Part shown: positions 24,576-33,389 of the stretch, in pieces
Layout of the letters: every line of letters begins with the position of its first letter
Numbering within the stretch: position 1 is the first letter of the stretch
Assembly (NCBI RefSeq): GCF_001425785.1
Contig: NZ_LMDI01000001.1
Coordinates: 356,865-420,864 of the forward strand
DNA from: Rhizobacter sp. Root1221
Lineage (GTDB): Bacteria; Pseudomonadota; Gammaproteobacteria; Burkholderiales; Burkholderiaceae_C
Direction of reading: 5' to 3'
Length of the DNA: 64,000 nucleotides
Notes under the pieces: generated by a model
What the model saw: only the letters and a program-made list of their open reading frames with translations
The model's database searches: none
What the model was told of the DNA's origin: nothing
Made by a program: the position numbers and the translations under genes

Positions 24576-26633
24576 TCAGTCCCACAATGACCGGATCCGC
24601 GAGGCCACGTCCATGCGGGGTGTGGCGTCCAGCGTTGCAACGGGTTCGGCCGCGGCGGCCGGTCCGATCCAGTCGAACTGTGCGGCCACCCCGGGCGGAA
24701 TGAACCGGGTCAGCGACGCGTACACGTGACGGTCGCCATGCCCGGCCTGCTGGTGCACGTAGAACCGCTGCGGCACCATCAGGCTCAGTTGCCGCTTGGC
24801 CCGTGTCATCGCCACGTACAGCAGGCGGCGCTCCTCCTCGATCTCGGCCGCATGGCCCGTGGCCATGTCCGACGGCAGGCAACCGTCCACCACGTTCAGC
24901 ACGTGCACCGATTGCCACTCCTGGCCCTTGGCCGAGTGGATGGTGGAGAGGATCAGGTAGTCCTCGTCGCGGTGTGGCGCGCCGGCTTCGTCGCTGGTGG
25001 CGTCGGGCGGGTCGAGGGTCAGTTCGGTGAGGAACCGTTCGCGTGAGGTGTACCCCCCGGCGATGCGGGCCAGCTGGGCCAGGTCGGCCTCGCGCACCGC
25101 GGCGTCGTCGAACAATCGCTGCAGTTGCGGTGCATACCAGCGGTTGACCGCGTCCAGGTCACCCGGCCACGTCGAGGCGGTGTGCAGCGTGGTCCACGTG
25201 GTGGCGAAGTCGGCCCAGGCCTCGCGTGCGGCTGCCGGCGGCTTGAAGTCGCGCAGTGCGGCGGCGGGATCGGGGGCGGCCTCCATCGTGTCCAGCAGGC
25301 GCCGCGCGCTGGCGGGCCCGATGCCTTCGACCCGCTGTGCCACGCGAAATCCGGCGAGCCGGCTGCGCGGGTTCTGGGCCCAGCGCAACACCGAGAGCAC
25401 GTCCTTCACGTGGGCGGCTTCGAGGAACTTGAGTCCGCCGAACTTGACGAACGGGATATTGCGGCGCGTGAGTTCGAGTTCCAGTGCGGCGCTGTGGTGC
25501 GAGGCCCGGAACAGCACGGCCTGTGACTTGAGCGTGAGGCCCTGTTCGCGTTGTTGCAGCACCTGGTCGGCCACCCACGTGGCCTGCTGCGCTTCGTCAG
25601 GCACCGTGACCAGCGCCGGCCGTGACGACGCGGCGCGGTCACTCCAGAGTCGTTTGGGAAAGCGGTCGGCGGCCTGGGCAATCACCGCGTTGGAGGCATC
25701 GAGGATGGGTTGGGTGGACCGGTAGTTCTGCTCGAGGGCCACCACCCGCGCGGCGGGCGTGAACTGCTGCGGGAAGTCGAGGATGTTGCGCACTTCGGCC
25801 GCGCGGAAGGCGTAGATCGATTGCGCGTCGTCGCCCACCACGGTGAGCCCGCGGCCGTCGGGTTTCATCGCCATCAGGATGGCGGCCTGCAGGCGGTTGG
25901 TGTCCTGGTATTCGTCCACCAGCACGTGGTCGAACCGCGCGCCCACCGCGTGCGCGATGCCGGGGTCGGTCATCATCTGGGCCCAGTAGAGCAGCAGGTC
26001 GTCATAGTCCAGCACATGCTGCGTCTGCTTCGCCGCCACATACGCCTGGAAAAGGCGCTTGAGTTCGTCCTCCCACACCCGGCACCACGGGAACACCGTT
26101 TGCAGCACGGTGCCCAGCGTGGCCTGGCTGTTCACCACGCGAGAGTAGATGGACAGGCAGGTGCCCTTCAGCGGGAAGCGATTTTTCGTGGCCGCCAGGC
26201 CGAGTTCCTGGCGCACGAGGCCCATCTGGTCCTCGGCATCGGCCCGGTCCAGGATGGTGAACGACTCGGACAGCCCGATCTGCCCGGCGTGTTCCCGCAA
26301 CAGGCGGGCGCCGATGGCGTGGAAGGTGCCAGCCCAGTGGAACGCGGGCGGCTGCTGCGTGGACTTGAACCCGAGCGCCTGGTGAAGCACGCGGCCCACC
26401 CGGCGTTCCATCTCGCCGGCCGCGCGGCGCGAGAAGGTGAGCATCAGGATGCGCTGCGGGTCGGTGCCGGCCAGCACCAGCCGGGCCACCCGCGCGGCGA
26501 GGGTCATGGTCTTGCCGGAGCCGGCCCCGGCAATGACGAGCAGGGGCCGCGGGTCGCCGTCGAGGCCGTGCGTCACCGCGTCGCGCTGGGCGTCGTTCAG
26601 CGTGGCGAAGGGGTCGGGCGGGGCGGGGTTCAT
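24576..26633 (-). CDS. UvrD/Rep-family ATP-dependent DNA helicase
   Basis: A 685-residue superfamily 1A helicase. It has motif I GAGSGKTMT, motif II DEYQDTN, motif III GDDAQSIYAFR, motif IV VALEQNYRST, motif V STIHSAKGQEW and motif VI LLYVAMTRAKRQL. It unwinds DNA in repair or replication restart. It is shorter than UvrD and ends in a 50-residue tail unlike UvrD or Rep, so no symbol is given. The Met at 26633 (MNPAPPDPF) was chosen as the family start; the longer frame upstream would cross the LexA-like box and promoter. Confidence 0.9.
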   Translation of the reverse strand: MNPAPPDPFATLNDAQRDAVTHGLDGDPRPLLVIAGAGSGKTMTLAARVARLVLAGTDPQRILMLTFSRRAAGEMERRVGRVLHQALGFKSTQQPPAFHWAGTFHAIGARLLREHAGQIGLSESFTILDRADAEDQMGLVRQELGLAATKNRFPLKGTCLSIYSRVVNSQATLGTVLQTVFPWCRVWEDELKRLFQAYVAAKQTQHVLDYDDLLLYWAQMMTDPGIAHAVGARFDHVLVDEYQDTNRLQAAILMAMKPDGRGLTVVGDDAQSIYAFRAAEVRNILDFPQQFTPAARVVALEQNYRSTQPILDASNAVIAQAADRFPKRLWSDRAASSRPALVTVPDEAQQATWVADQVLQQREQGLTLKSQAVLFRASHHSAALELELTRRNIPFVKFGGLKFLEAAHVKDVLSVLRWAQNPRSRLAGFRVAQRVEGIGPASARRLLDTMEAAPDPAAALRDFKPPAAAREAWADFATTWTTLHTASTWPGDLDAVNRWYAPQLQRLFDDAAVREADLAQLARIAGGYTSRERFLTELTLDPPDATSDEAGAPHRDEDYLILSTIHSAKGQEWQSVHVLNVVDGCLPSDMATGHAAEIEEERRLLYVAMTRAKRQLSLMVPQRFYVHQQAGHGDRHVYASLTRFIPPGVAAQFDWIGPAAAAEPVATLDATPRMDVASRIRSLWD

Positions 26634-26666
26634 CGGGGTGGATCGAAGCTGTCCTGCGATCTTATA

Positions 26667-26682
26667 CTGTATGAAAAAACAG
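26667..26682. promoter_or_regulatory. LexA (SOS) box, CTGT-N8-ACAG
   Basis: CTGT at 26667-26670 and ACAG at 26679-26682 enclose an A-rich 8-bp spacer, an exact match to the LexA half-site pattern of beta- and gammaproteobacteria. It lies 34 bp upstream of the helicase ATG (minus strand) and 33 bp upstream of the DUF72 ATG (plus strand). A TATAAG hexamer on the minus strand (26661-26666) abuts it, so LexA binding would block helicase transcription. Confidence 0.6.
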
Positions 26683-26715
26683 GCCGCGAGGCCCGCAACG
26701 CAAGGAGCGAACGGC

Positions 26716-27612
26716 ATGCCTGTTCTCGTCGGCACCGCGTCCTGGACGGACAAGACCCTGATCGACTGCGGCCGGTTCTACCCGCCGCATGCGCGCACAC
26801 CCGAGGGGCGGCTGCGGCACTACGCGTCGGTGTTCCCGCTGGTGGAGGTCGACTCGAGCTACTACGCCATGCCCACGCCTGCGAACGCCCAGCGCTGGGC
26901 CGAGCGCACGCCCGACACCTTCACGATGAACGTGAAGTCGTTCCGGCTGTTCACGGGCCACCAGACGTCGCCCACCGTGTTGCACAAGGACATCCAGGCC
27001 CAGTTGGGCCCGGCCGCGGCACGCCGGCAGCTCTATTACAAAGACGTGCCGCCGGCCCTGCGCGACGAGCTGTGGCGCCGCTTCATCGAGGCGCTGGCGC
27101 CGCTGAAGGCGGCCGGGCGGCTGGGCCTCGTGCATTTCCAGTTCCCGCCCTGGGTGCGCTGCGGCGCCGCCGGCCGCAGCCATGTGGCGCACTGCGTGGA
27201 GCACATGGCCGGCCACACGGTCAGTGTCGAGTTCCGGCATGCATCGTGGTTCGCCGGTGGCCAGGCGGACGAGACCCTCGCGTTCGAACGTGACCTCGCG
27301 GTGGTGCACACCGTCGTGGACGAGCCGCAGGGTTTCGACAACAGCGTGCCGGCCGTGTGGGCCCGGTCCCACCCGGCAGGTGCCCTGGTGCGCCTGCATG
27401 GCCGCAACGCCGGCACGTGGAACCTGCCGGGAGGCACTGCATCGTCCGACCGTTTCAACTACGACTACCCGGACAACGAACTCGAGGGCCTCGCGGCGAA
27501 CATCCGCCAGCTGTCGCTCGACGGGGTGTTCACGCACGTCGTCTTCAACAACAACATGGAAGACCAGGGGCAACGCAACGCCAAAAGCCTGATGGCGATC
27601 CTGGGGATCTGA
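26716..27612 (+). CDS. DUF72 (YecE-like) protein
   Basis: A 298-residue DUF72 protein: GTASWTDKTLIDCGRFYP near the start, VEVDSSYYAMP, FQFPPWV, and RLHGRNAGTWNL towards the C-terminus. The fold is TIM-barrel-like and the function is unknown. AAGGAGCG precedes the ATG at 26716; an ATG at 26671 is in frame but lies inside the LexA-like box and has no ribosome-binding site. It is divergent from the helicase and may share SOS control. Confidence 0.88.
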   Translation: MPVLVGTASWTDKTLIDCGRFYPPHARTPEGRLRHYASVFPLVEVDSSYYAMPTPANAQRWAERTPDTFTMNVKSFRLFTGHQTSPTVLHKDIQAQLGPAAARRQLYYKDVPPALRDELWRRFIEALAPLKAAGRLGLVHFQFPPWVRCGAAGRSHVAHCVEHMAGHTVSVEFRHASWFAGGQADETLAFERDLAVVHTVVDEPQGFDNSVPAVWARSHPAGALVRLHGRNAGTWNLPGGTASSDRFNYDYPDNELEGLAANIRQLSLDGVFTHVVFNNNMEDQGQRNAKSLMAILGI

Positions 27613-27638
27613 CGGCTAGTCTGGTCTATGCTTCGCGC

Positions 27639-28256
27639 ATGCAAAAAGCCAAACCCTTCTCCATGATCCGCGAGTTCCACCTCGCCGATTGGTTCACCCT
27701 CGCGAACGCGTTCTGTGGTGTCGGGGCGCTGTTCTCGGTCATGACCTACCTGCAGACGCGCGAGGTCATCCACCTCTACTTCGCGTGTTCGCTCATCCCG
27801 CTCGCCCTCGTGTTCGATGTGCTCGACGGGCGCATCGCCCGCTGGCGCCAGCGCAGCTCCGCGATGGGCCGCGAACTCGACTCGCTGGCCGACGTGATCT
27901 CGTTCGGCGTGGCGCCCGCGGTGATCGCCTACGGCGCCGGCATGCAGGGCTTCTACGACCGCATCGTGCTGGTGTTTTTCGTGGCAGCGGGCGTGTCGCG
28001 CCTGGCACGCTACAACGTCACCGCCGAGGCGCTGTCCGAAGGGGGTGACAAGGTCAAGTACTTCGAAGGCACCCCCATCCCCACGTCGCTGGCCCTCGTG
28101 ATCGTCATCGCGTTCGCCGCGTGGCAGGGGGCCATTGGCGATCAACTCTGGTTCGGCATGCTCGAGATCGGCGGGCTCAAGCTCCACCCCCTGGTGCTGA
28201 TGTTCGCGTTGTCGGGCTCGCTGATGGTCAGCCGCATCCGCATCCCGAAGCTCTGA
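27639..28256 (+). CDS. pssA: CDP-alcohol phosphatidyltransferase, probably phosphatidylserine synthase
   Basis: A 205-residue membrane enzyme with the CDP-alcohol motif DGRIAR...GRELDSLAD and about five hydrophobic spans. FHLADWFTLANAFCG and DVISFGVAPA are typical of type-II PssA, which makes phosphatidylserine from CDP-diacylglycerol and serine in the inner membrane. Other CDP-alcohol transferases share the motif, so serine specificity is inferred. It is 9 bp upstream of a DUF6394-like gene. Confidence 0.78.
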   Translation: MQKAKPFSMIREFHLADWFTLANAFCGVGALFSVMTYLQTREVIHLYFACSLIPLALVFDVLDGRIARWRQRSSAMGRELDSLADVISFGVAPAVIAYGAGMQGFYDRIVLVFFVAAGVSRLARYNVTAEALSEGGDKVKYFEGTPIPTSLALVIVIAFAAWQGAIGDQLWFGMLEIGGLKLHPLVLMFALSGSLMVSRIRIPKL

Positions 28257-28265
28257 GATCCCCCC

Positions 28266-28646
28266 ATGAGCTTCGACAAGATCCTGTTCGCGGTTGTCAT
28301 CGTCCTCGCCCTCACACTGAACTTCGGCTTCGTCGTGGGCGACATCACGGTGATCGCCCACCACAACCGCTACGAACTGTTCGCCTCCCTGGTGGTGAGC
28401 CTCATCGCCACGGTGATGAAGTTCGGCGACCGTTCGCAGCTCGGCTCCACCATGCTCGCCACCAGCCTCGTGGCCGACGTGCAGCTCATCGCCGCGGCGC
28501 TGTTCTGGACGTATGCCTCGCTCGATGGCTCCGTGATGTCGGTGCACGACACGGTGACCGTGGTGTCGCTGGCCATCGGGGCGCTCGCGGCCAACGTGGT
28601 GTCGGTCGTGTTGCTCATCATCGAGACGGCCAGCCTGCGGCGATGA
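28266..28646 (+). CDS. Small membrane protein, DUF6394-like, coupled to K+ channel gene
   Basis: A 126-residue protein with four predicted membrane helices (about 7-26, 38-55, 64-84, 100-122). It resembles the DUF6394 family by recall; function is unknown. Its TGA overlaps the ATG of the potassium-channel gene (ATGA), so the two are translationally coupled and the protein may be a channel accessory or assembly subunit. Confidence 0.75.
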   Translation: MSFDKILFAVVIVLALTLNFGFVVGDITVIAHHNRYELFASLVVSLIATVMKFGDRSQLGSTMLATSLVADVQLIAAALFWTYASLDGSVMSVHDTVTVVSLAIGALAANVVSVVLLIIETASLRR

Positions 28647-30352
28647 TCGGCACCGACGGCCGCGCCCAGCGCGGTGTCTTCATCCTGCTGCGGCGCCTCC
28701 GGGTGCCGCTGGTCCTGCTCATCTGCGTGTACGCGGTGGCCATCGTGGGCTTCACGCTGGTCTGGGGCACCACGCCTGATGGCCGCCCGTGGCAGATGAC
28801 CTTCTTCCACGCCGTCTACTTCGTGAGTTTCCTCGGCACCACGATCGGCCTGGGCGAGATTCCCCACCCGTTCTCCGATGCCCAGCGGTTGTGGGCGCTG
28901 CTGTCCATCTACACCACGGTGATGGCCTGGCTCTACGCCATCGGGGCCGTGTTCAGCACGCTGCAGGACCCGCTCTTTCGCCGCATCATCCACGAGACCC
29001 GCGCCTCGGGCGGCGTGCGGCGCCTGACCGAGCCGTTCTACCTGCTGTGCGGCTACGACGACTCCGGCACGCTGGTGGCACGCGAGCTGGCCGAGAGCGG
29101 CGTGCGGCTGGTGGTGGTGGACCACGACCTCACCCGCGTGGACGCCGTGGAGGTGGACAACCTGCGCCTGCCAGTGCCCGCGCTCCACGGAGACGCCAGC
29201 GACCCGCGGGCGCTGACGCTGGCCGGGCTCGCGAACCCGAACTGCGTGGGGGTACTGGCGCTCACCGGGGACGATGGCGTCAACGTCGACGTGGCCCTCG
29301 CTGCGCGGTTGCTGAACCCGCGCAGCGTCATCATCTGCGCGGCGCGTTCGCACCAGAAGCAGCCGGAGATGGCGGCGGTGGGCGCCGACCACATCATCAA
29401 CCCGTTCGACACCTTTGCCGAGCGTCTGACCCTCGCGCTGCAAGCGCCCAGCCTGCACATCATCTACGAGTCGCTCACCATCCAGAGCGCCAACGCGATG
29501 GGCACGCCGCGCGCGCTGCCGCTCGGTCGGTGGATCGTCTGCGGCCATGGGCCCTATGGCCGCACGGTGCGGCGCCACCTGGAGCGCATCGGCGTCCAGG
29601 TCACCGTGATCGAGCAGGACCCCGACGCCGACCTGCCCGACGGCGCGGTGACCGACTCCCCCGCGCACATGGACACGTGGCGTGCCGCGGGCATCGAGAC
29701 CGCCGGCGGCGTGGTGGTGTGCGGCCCCGACGACACCGAGAACCTCACCGCCTGCCTTGCTGCCCGCAAGGTCCGCACCGACGTGTTCATGGCCGTGCGC
29801 CAGAACGAACGCCGCAACAGCCCCATGTTCCGGGCCGCACCGGTGGACCTGAGCGTGCTCTCCGGCTACGTGGTGGCGGCCGAGGTGCTGCGCATCATCC
29901 GGGCGCCGCAGCTGTCGTACTTCATGCGCCTCGCGCGGCAGCAGAAGGAAGAGTGGGCCCACGGCCTGTTGATGGCCATGCGCGAGCACATCGGCGAGGA
30001 CACGGTCGAGAGCTGGTCGGTGTCCATGGACGCCCACGAGGCGCCGGCGGTGGTCGGCTCGCTGCGGGCCGGCCATGCCGTGACCGTGGGTGACGTGATG
30101 AAGGCGCCCGACAACCGGGCGCTCCGCCTGCGCGCCGTGCCCTTGCTGCTGCAGCGGGCACAGGAGAAGGTGCTGCTCCCGTCGGACGACGAACCCCTGG
30201 CCGAAGGCGACCGATTGCTGTTGTGCGGCCGGGGCATCGCCACCAACCGCATGCGCTGGACCGTGCGCGACGACACAGTGCTCGCCTACGTGCTCGACGG
30301 CATCGACTCGAACCGGCGCGTGCCGTGGCCGCCGTTGCCTGACGCCGCCTGA
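28643..30352 (+). CDS. Two-TM potassium channel with two RCK/TrkA-N domains
   Basis: A 569-residue ligand-gated K+ channel subunit. TM1 is at about 21-42, the pore loop contains TTIGLGE (filter residues 67-71), and TM2 is at about 88-109. The first RCK domain starts at FYLLCGYDDSGTLVARE (about 133) and a second TrkA-N fold starts at RWIVCGHGPYGRTVRRH (about 295). The filter has Leu where TVGYG channels have Tyr; TIGLG also occurs in the second pore of animal K2P channels. Tandem RCK domains as in GsuK/MthK suggest gating by nucleotide or Ca2+. Coupled to the preceding gene. Confidence 0.85.
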   Translation: MIGTDGRAQRGVFILLRRLRVPLVLLICVYAVAIVGFTLVWGTTPDGRPWQMTFFHAVYFVSFLGTTIGLGEIPHPFSDAQRLWALLSIYTTVMAWLYAIGAVFSTLQDPLFRRIIHETRASGGVRRLTEPFYLLCGYDDSGTLVARELAESGVRLVVVDHDLTRVDAVEVDNLRLPVPALHGDASDPRALTLAGLANPNCVGVLALTGDDGVNVDVALAARLLNPRSVIICAARSHQKQPEMAAVGADHIINPFDTFAERLTLALQAPSLHIIYESLTIQSANAMGTPRALPLGRWIVCGHGPYGRTVRRHLERIGVQVTVIEQDPDADLPDGAVTDSPAHMDTWRAAGIETAGGVVVCGPDDTENLTACLAARKVRTDVFMAVRQNERRNSPMFRAAPVDLSVLSGYVVAAEVLRIIRAPQLSYFMRLARQQKEEWAHGLLMAMREHIGEDTVESWSVSMDAHEAPAVVGSLRAGHAVTVGDVMKAPDNRALRLRAVPLLLQRAQEKVLLPSDDEPLAEGDRLLLCGRGIATNRMRWTVRDDTVLAYVLDGIDSNRRVPWPPLPDAA

Positions 30353-30378
30353 GCCGCCATGCTTTCGGAGATTCCCGG

Positions 30379-31632
30379 TTGAACAGCAGCACCGTCCAAT
30401 GGGCCGCGGCCATCGTGTTTGCCGTGGCGCTGGTGCACACGTTCGCCAGCCGCCAGATCGACCGCCTGGCCCGCCGGTTCCCGCGGCATGCCGGCCTGAT
30501 CCACCTGCTCGGCGAGGTCGAGGTGGTGTTCGGCTTCTGGGCCATCGTGCTCGTGTTCCTGCTCGCATGGCTGGCCGGTGGCGCCGAGGCCGTGGCCTAT
30601 GCGGAGTCGCGCCAATACGCCGAGCCGCTGTTCGTGTTCGTCGTCATGGTGGTGGCGGCGTCGCGTCCGGTGCTGGCCGCGGTGATGCAGGCCATGTTCG
30701 CGCTGGCGCGTTGCCTGCCGGTGCGGCCGGCCGTGGCCCAGGTGTGGATCGCGCTGTCGCTGGGCCCGCTGCTCGGCTCGCTGATCACCGAGCCGGCGGC
30801 GATGACCCTCTCCGCGCTGGCCGCGGCGCCGCTCGCCTTCCACAACGGCATGCCGGAGCGCCTGAAATATGCGGCGCTGGGGGTGTTGTTCGTCAACGTC
30901 TCCATCGGCGGCACGCTCACGTCGTACGCCGCCCCCCCGGTGCTGATGGTGGCGGGCATCTGGCAATGGGATTCGCTGTTCATGCTGACCCACTTCGGCT
31001 GGAAGTCGGCCATTGCGGTGCTGGTCAACGCCACCGCGGTGACCTGGGCCATGCGGCACCACCTGCCCACCCACGCCACCGATGCCGCGCCGCCCGACCG
31101 CGTGCCGTGGCCGGTTGTTCTGGTGCACGTGGTGTTCCTGGCCGCCGTCGTGGCGTTCGCGCACCACCCGGTGATTTTCCTCGGGCTGTTCGCGATGTTC
31201 CTCGGTTTCGCCCAGTCGTACGAGCGCTACCAGAGCCCGTTGATCATCAAGGAGGCCGGGCTCGTCGGGTTTTTCCTGGCGGGCCTCGTCGTGCTCGGCG
31301 GGCTGCAGTCGTGGTGGTTGCAGCCGCTGGTGTCCGGCCTCTCGCCACTCGGGCTCTTTTTCGGTGCCACGGCCCTCACCGCCATCACCGACAACGCCGC
31401 ACTCACCTACCTGGGGTCGCTCATCGCGGGCCTGTCCGGGGAATCGAAGTACATGCTGATGGCCGGTGCGGTGGCGGGCGGTGGGCTCACCGTCATCGCC
31501 AACGCACCCAATCCGGCCGGGGTGGCACTGCTCAAGCGGGGGTTCCAGGACGAGTCGGTGGGGGCGGGGGCCTTGCTGCTGGGCGCCATCCCGCCCACGC
31601 TCGTGGCCATGGCGGCCTTGCTGTTCCTGTGA
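30379..31632 (+). CDS. Putative Na+/H+ antiporter (Na_H_antiport_3 family)
   Basis: A 417-residue membrane protein with 10-12 hydrophobic spans. Conserved-looking segments are GPLLGSLITEPAAMTLSALA, NVSIGGTLTSYAAPPVLMVA and TAITDNAALTYLGSLIAGLS, with acidic and polar residues inside helices as in ion transporters. The TTG at 30379 was chosen because GGAG lies 9 nt upstream and no ATG fits. The gene is 26 bp after the K+ channel gene; together they suggest cation homeostasis. Ion specificity is inferred from the family. Confidence 0.75.
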   Translation: MNSSTVQWAAAIVFAVALVHTFASRQIDRLARRFPRHAGLIHLLGEVEVVFGFWAIVLVFLLAWLAGGAEAVAYAESRQYAEPLFVFVVMVVAASRPVLAAVMQAMFALARCLPVRPAVAQVWIALSLGPLLGSLITEPAAMTLSALAAAPLAFHNGMPERLKYAALGVLFVNVSIGGTLTSYAAPPVLMVAGIWQWDSLFMLTHFGWKSAIAVLVNATAVTWAMRHHLPTHATDAAPPDRVPWPVVLVHVVFLAAVVAFAHHPVIFLGLFAMFLGFAQSYERYQSPLIIKEAGLVGFFLAGLVVLGGLQSWWLQPLVSGLSPLGLFFGATALTAITDNAALTYLGSLIAGLSGESKYMLMAGAVAGGGLTVIANAPNPAGVALLKRGFQDESVGAGALLLGAIPPTLVAMAALLFL

Positions 31633-31642
31633 AAATGGCGCC

Positions 31643-32434
31643 ATGCCGCTGTTCCACATCGCCTTCTACCGGTTCGTTGCACTGACCGACGCCGACGCGT
31701 TCGCCGACCACCTCCGCCACCTGACCCGCGACCTCACCGGCAGCGTGCTGGTGGCCGAGGAGGGGATCAACGGCGTGCTGGCCGGACCCGCGCCCGCGCT
31801 CGATGCGTTCGAGGCGGCGCTGACGGCGGACGCCCGGTTTGCCGGCATGGTGTTCCGGCGCACCGCGTGCACCACACCGCCTTTTGCCCGCATGAAGGTG
31901 CACCGCAAGCCGGAGATCGTGGCCGTGGGGCGGGGAGGTGGCGAGGCGATGGCCGGCACCGCCGTCAGCCCCGAGGCCTGGCGCGACCTGATGGGACGCG
32001 ACGACGTGGTGGTGCTCGACAACCGCAACGCGTTCGAATACCGCCTGGGCCACTTCAAGGGTGCGGTCGACCCCGGTGTGCACCACTTCCGCGACTTCCC
32101 CGAGTACGTCGAGGCGCACGCCGCGCAGTGGAAAGCCGAAGGGCGGCGCGTGGCGATGTACTGCACCGGCGGCATCCGCTGCGACAAGACCAGCGGCTGG
32201 ATGGCCGGCCTCGGGCTCGACGTGCTGCGGCTCGACGGTGGCATCCTGAACTACTTCGAACGCCTGCCCGACGCGGCCCGCGACTGGGCCGGCGAGTGTT
32301 TCGTGTTCGACAACCGCATCGCCCTCGACACCCACCTGCAGGAGACGGGCACGACGCTCGAGGACGTCTACGCCGGCGACCCGGCCGACGCCTGGCGCCT
32401 CGCGCGGGCACGACGCCTCGATGCCGCGGGTTGA
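31643..32434 (+). CDS. trhO: tRNA uridine(34) hydroxylase TrhO (rhodanese-like)
   Basis: A 263-residue TrhO/YceA: N-terminal acylphosphatase-like domain (TGSVLVAEEGINGVLAG), then a rhodanese domain with the active-site Cys in CTGGIRCDKTSGWM. TrhO uses O2 to form 5-hydroxyuridine at the wobble position of tRNAs. The ATG at 31643 begins the family N-terminus (MPLFHIAFYRFV). Its 3' end overlaps the pseudouridine synthase gene by 14 bp, placing two RNA-modification genes in one unit. Confidence 0.92.
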   Translation: MPLFHIAFYRFVALTDADAFADHLRHLTRDLTGSVLVAEEGINGVLAGPAPALDAFEAALTADARFAGMVFRRTACTTPPFARMKVHRKPEIVAVGRGGGEAMAGTAVSPEAWRDLMGRDDVVVLDNRNAFEYRLGHFKGAVDPGVHHFRDFPEYVEAHAAQWKAEGRRVAMYCTGGIRCDKTSGWMAGLGLDVLRLDGGILNYFERLPDAARDWAGECFVFDNRIALDTHLQETGTTLEDVYAGDPADAWRLARARRLDAAG

Positions 32435-33389
32435 TTCCTCCCGCGTGCTGCCCGCCCGCGATGGCGTGGGGGCAAGCTGCATCGCGCTGCCGCCGGGCCC
32501 CTGGCCCACCATTGCCGCGTTCCTGATCGATCGCTTCCCCGCGGTGCCTGCGGCCGACTGGCTCGGGCGCATGGCGTGTGGCGACGTGGTGGACGAGGCG
32601 GGCGAACGCGTGGATGCCGATCGCGGCTACCGCGCGCACCTGAAGGTCTACTACTATCGTCACGTGCCGGCCGAACCCCGCGTGCCGTTCGATGACACGG
32701 TGCTGTTCCAGGACGACCACATCGTCGTGATCGACAAACCGCACTTCCTGCCCGTCACGCCGGGCGGCCGCTACCTGCAGGAGACGGTGCTGGTCCGGGC
32801 CCGGCGGCGCCTGGGGATCGACACGCTGTCGCCGGTGCACCGGCTGGACCGTGAAACGGCCGGGCTCGTGGTGCTGGCCGTGGTGCCCGCGGAGCGGGCG
32901 GCGTACCACGCGCTGTTCCGGCACCGCGCGGTCGAGAAGGTGTACGAGGCGGTGGCGGCCGACCGGCGGGAGGTGCCCATGCCGCAGGTGCGCCGCAGCC
33001 GCATGGTGGAGTCGGCCGGGTCGTTCATGCAGATGGCCGAGGTGCCGGGTGAACCGAACGCGGAAACCGCCATCGCATGGGTGAGGGCGTGTGGCGATGG
33101 CCAGGCGCTGTACCGGCTTCGTCCGCTCACGGGCCGGCGCCACCAGTTGCGGGTGCACATGGCAGCGCTCGGGCTGCCGCTGGTGAACGACCGGATCTAC
33201 CCGGTGCTGTGGCCCCACGAGGCCGACGGCACCACCCAGGATTTCTCCCGGCCGCTCCAGCTGCTGGCCCGGTCGATCACCTTCACCGACCCGGCGACGG
33301 GCCAGCACCGGCATTTCGAAAGCCGCCTTGTGTTGTCGGCTGCGGAACTTGGGCATGATGCGCCCTGCGACAAGGAGGACGCCTCGTGA
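32421..33389 (+). CDS. RluA-family pseudouridine synthase
   Basis: A 322-residue RNA pseudouridine synthase. The catalytic Asp is in HRLDRETAGLVV, with the upstream IVVIDKPHFLPV and the C-terminal LTGRRHQLRVHMAALGLPL typical of RluA/RluC/RluD. An N-terminal S4-like segment (FPAVPAADWLGRMACGDVV) is present. Target nucleotide unknown. It overlaps trhO upstream and, by GTGA, the beta-lactamase downstream. Confidence 0.87.
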   Translation: MPRVDSSRVLPARDGVGASCIALPPGPWPTIAAFLIDRFPAVPAADWLGRMACGDVVDEAGERVDADRGYRAHLKVYYYRHVPAEPRVPFDDTVLFQDDHIVVIDKPHFLPVTPGGRYLQETVLVRARRRLGIDTLSPVHRLDRETAGLVVLAVVPAERAAYHALFRHRAVEKVYEAVAADRREVPMPQVRRSRMVESAGSFMQMAEVPGEPNAETAIAWVRACGDGQALYRLRPLTGRRHQLRVHMAALGLPLVNDRIYPVLWPHEADGTTQDFSRPLQLLARSITFTDPATGQHRHFESRLVLSAAELGHDAPCDKEDAS

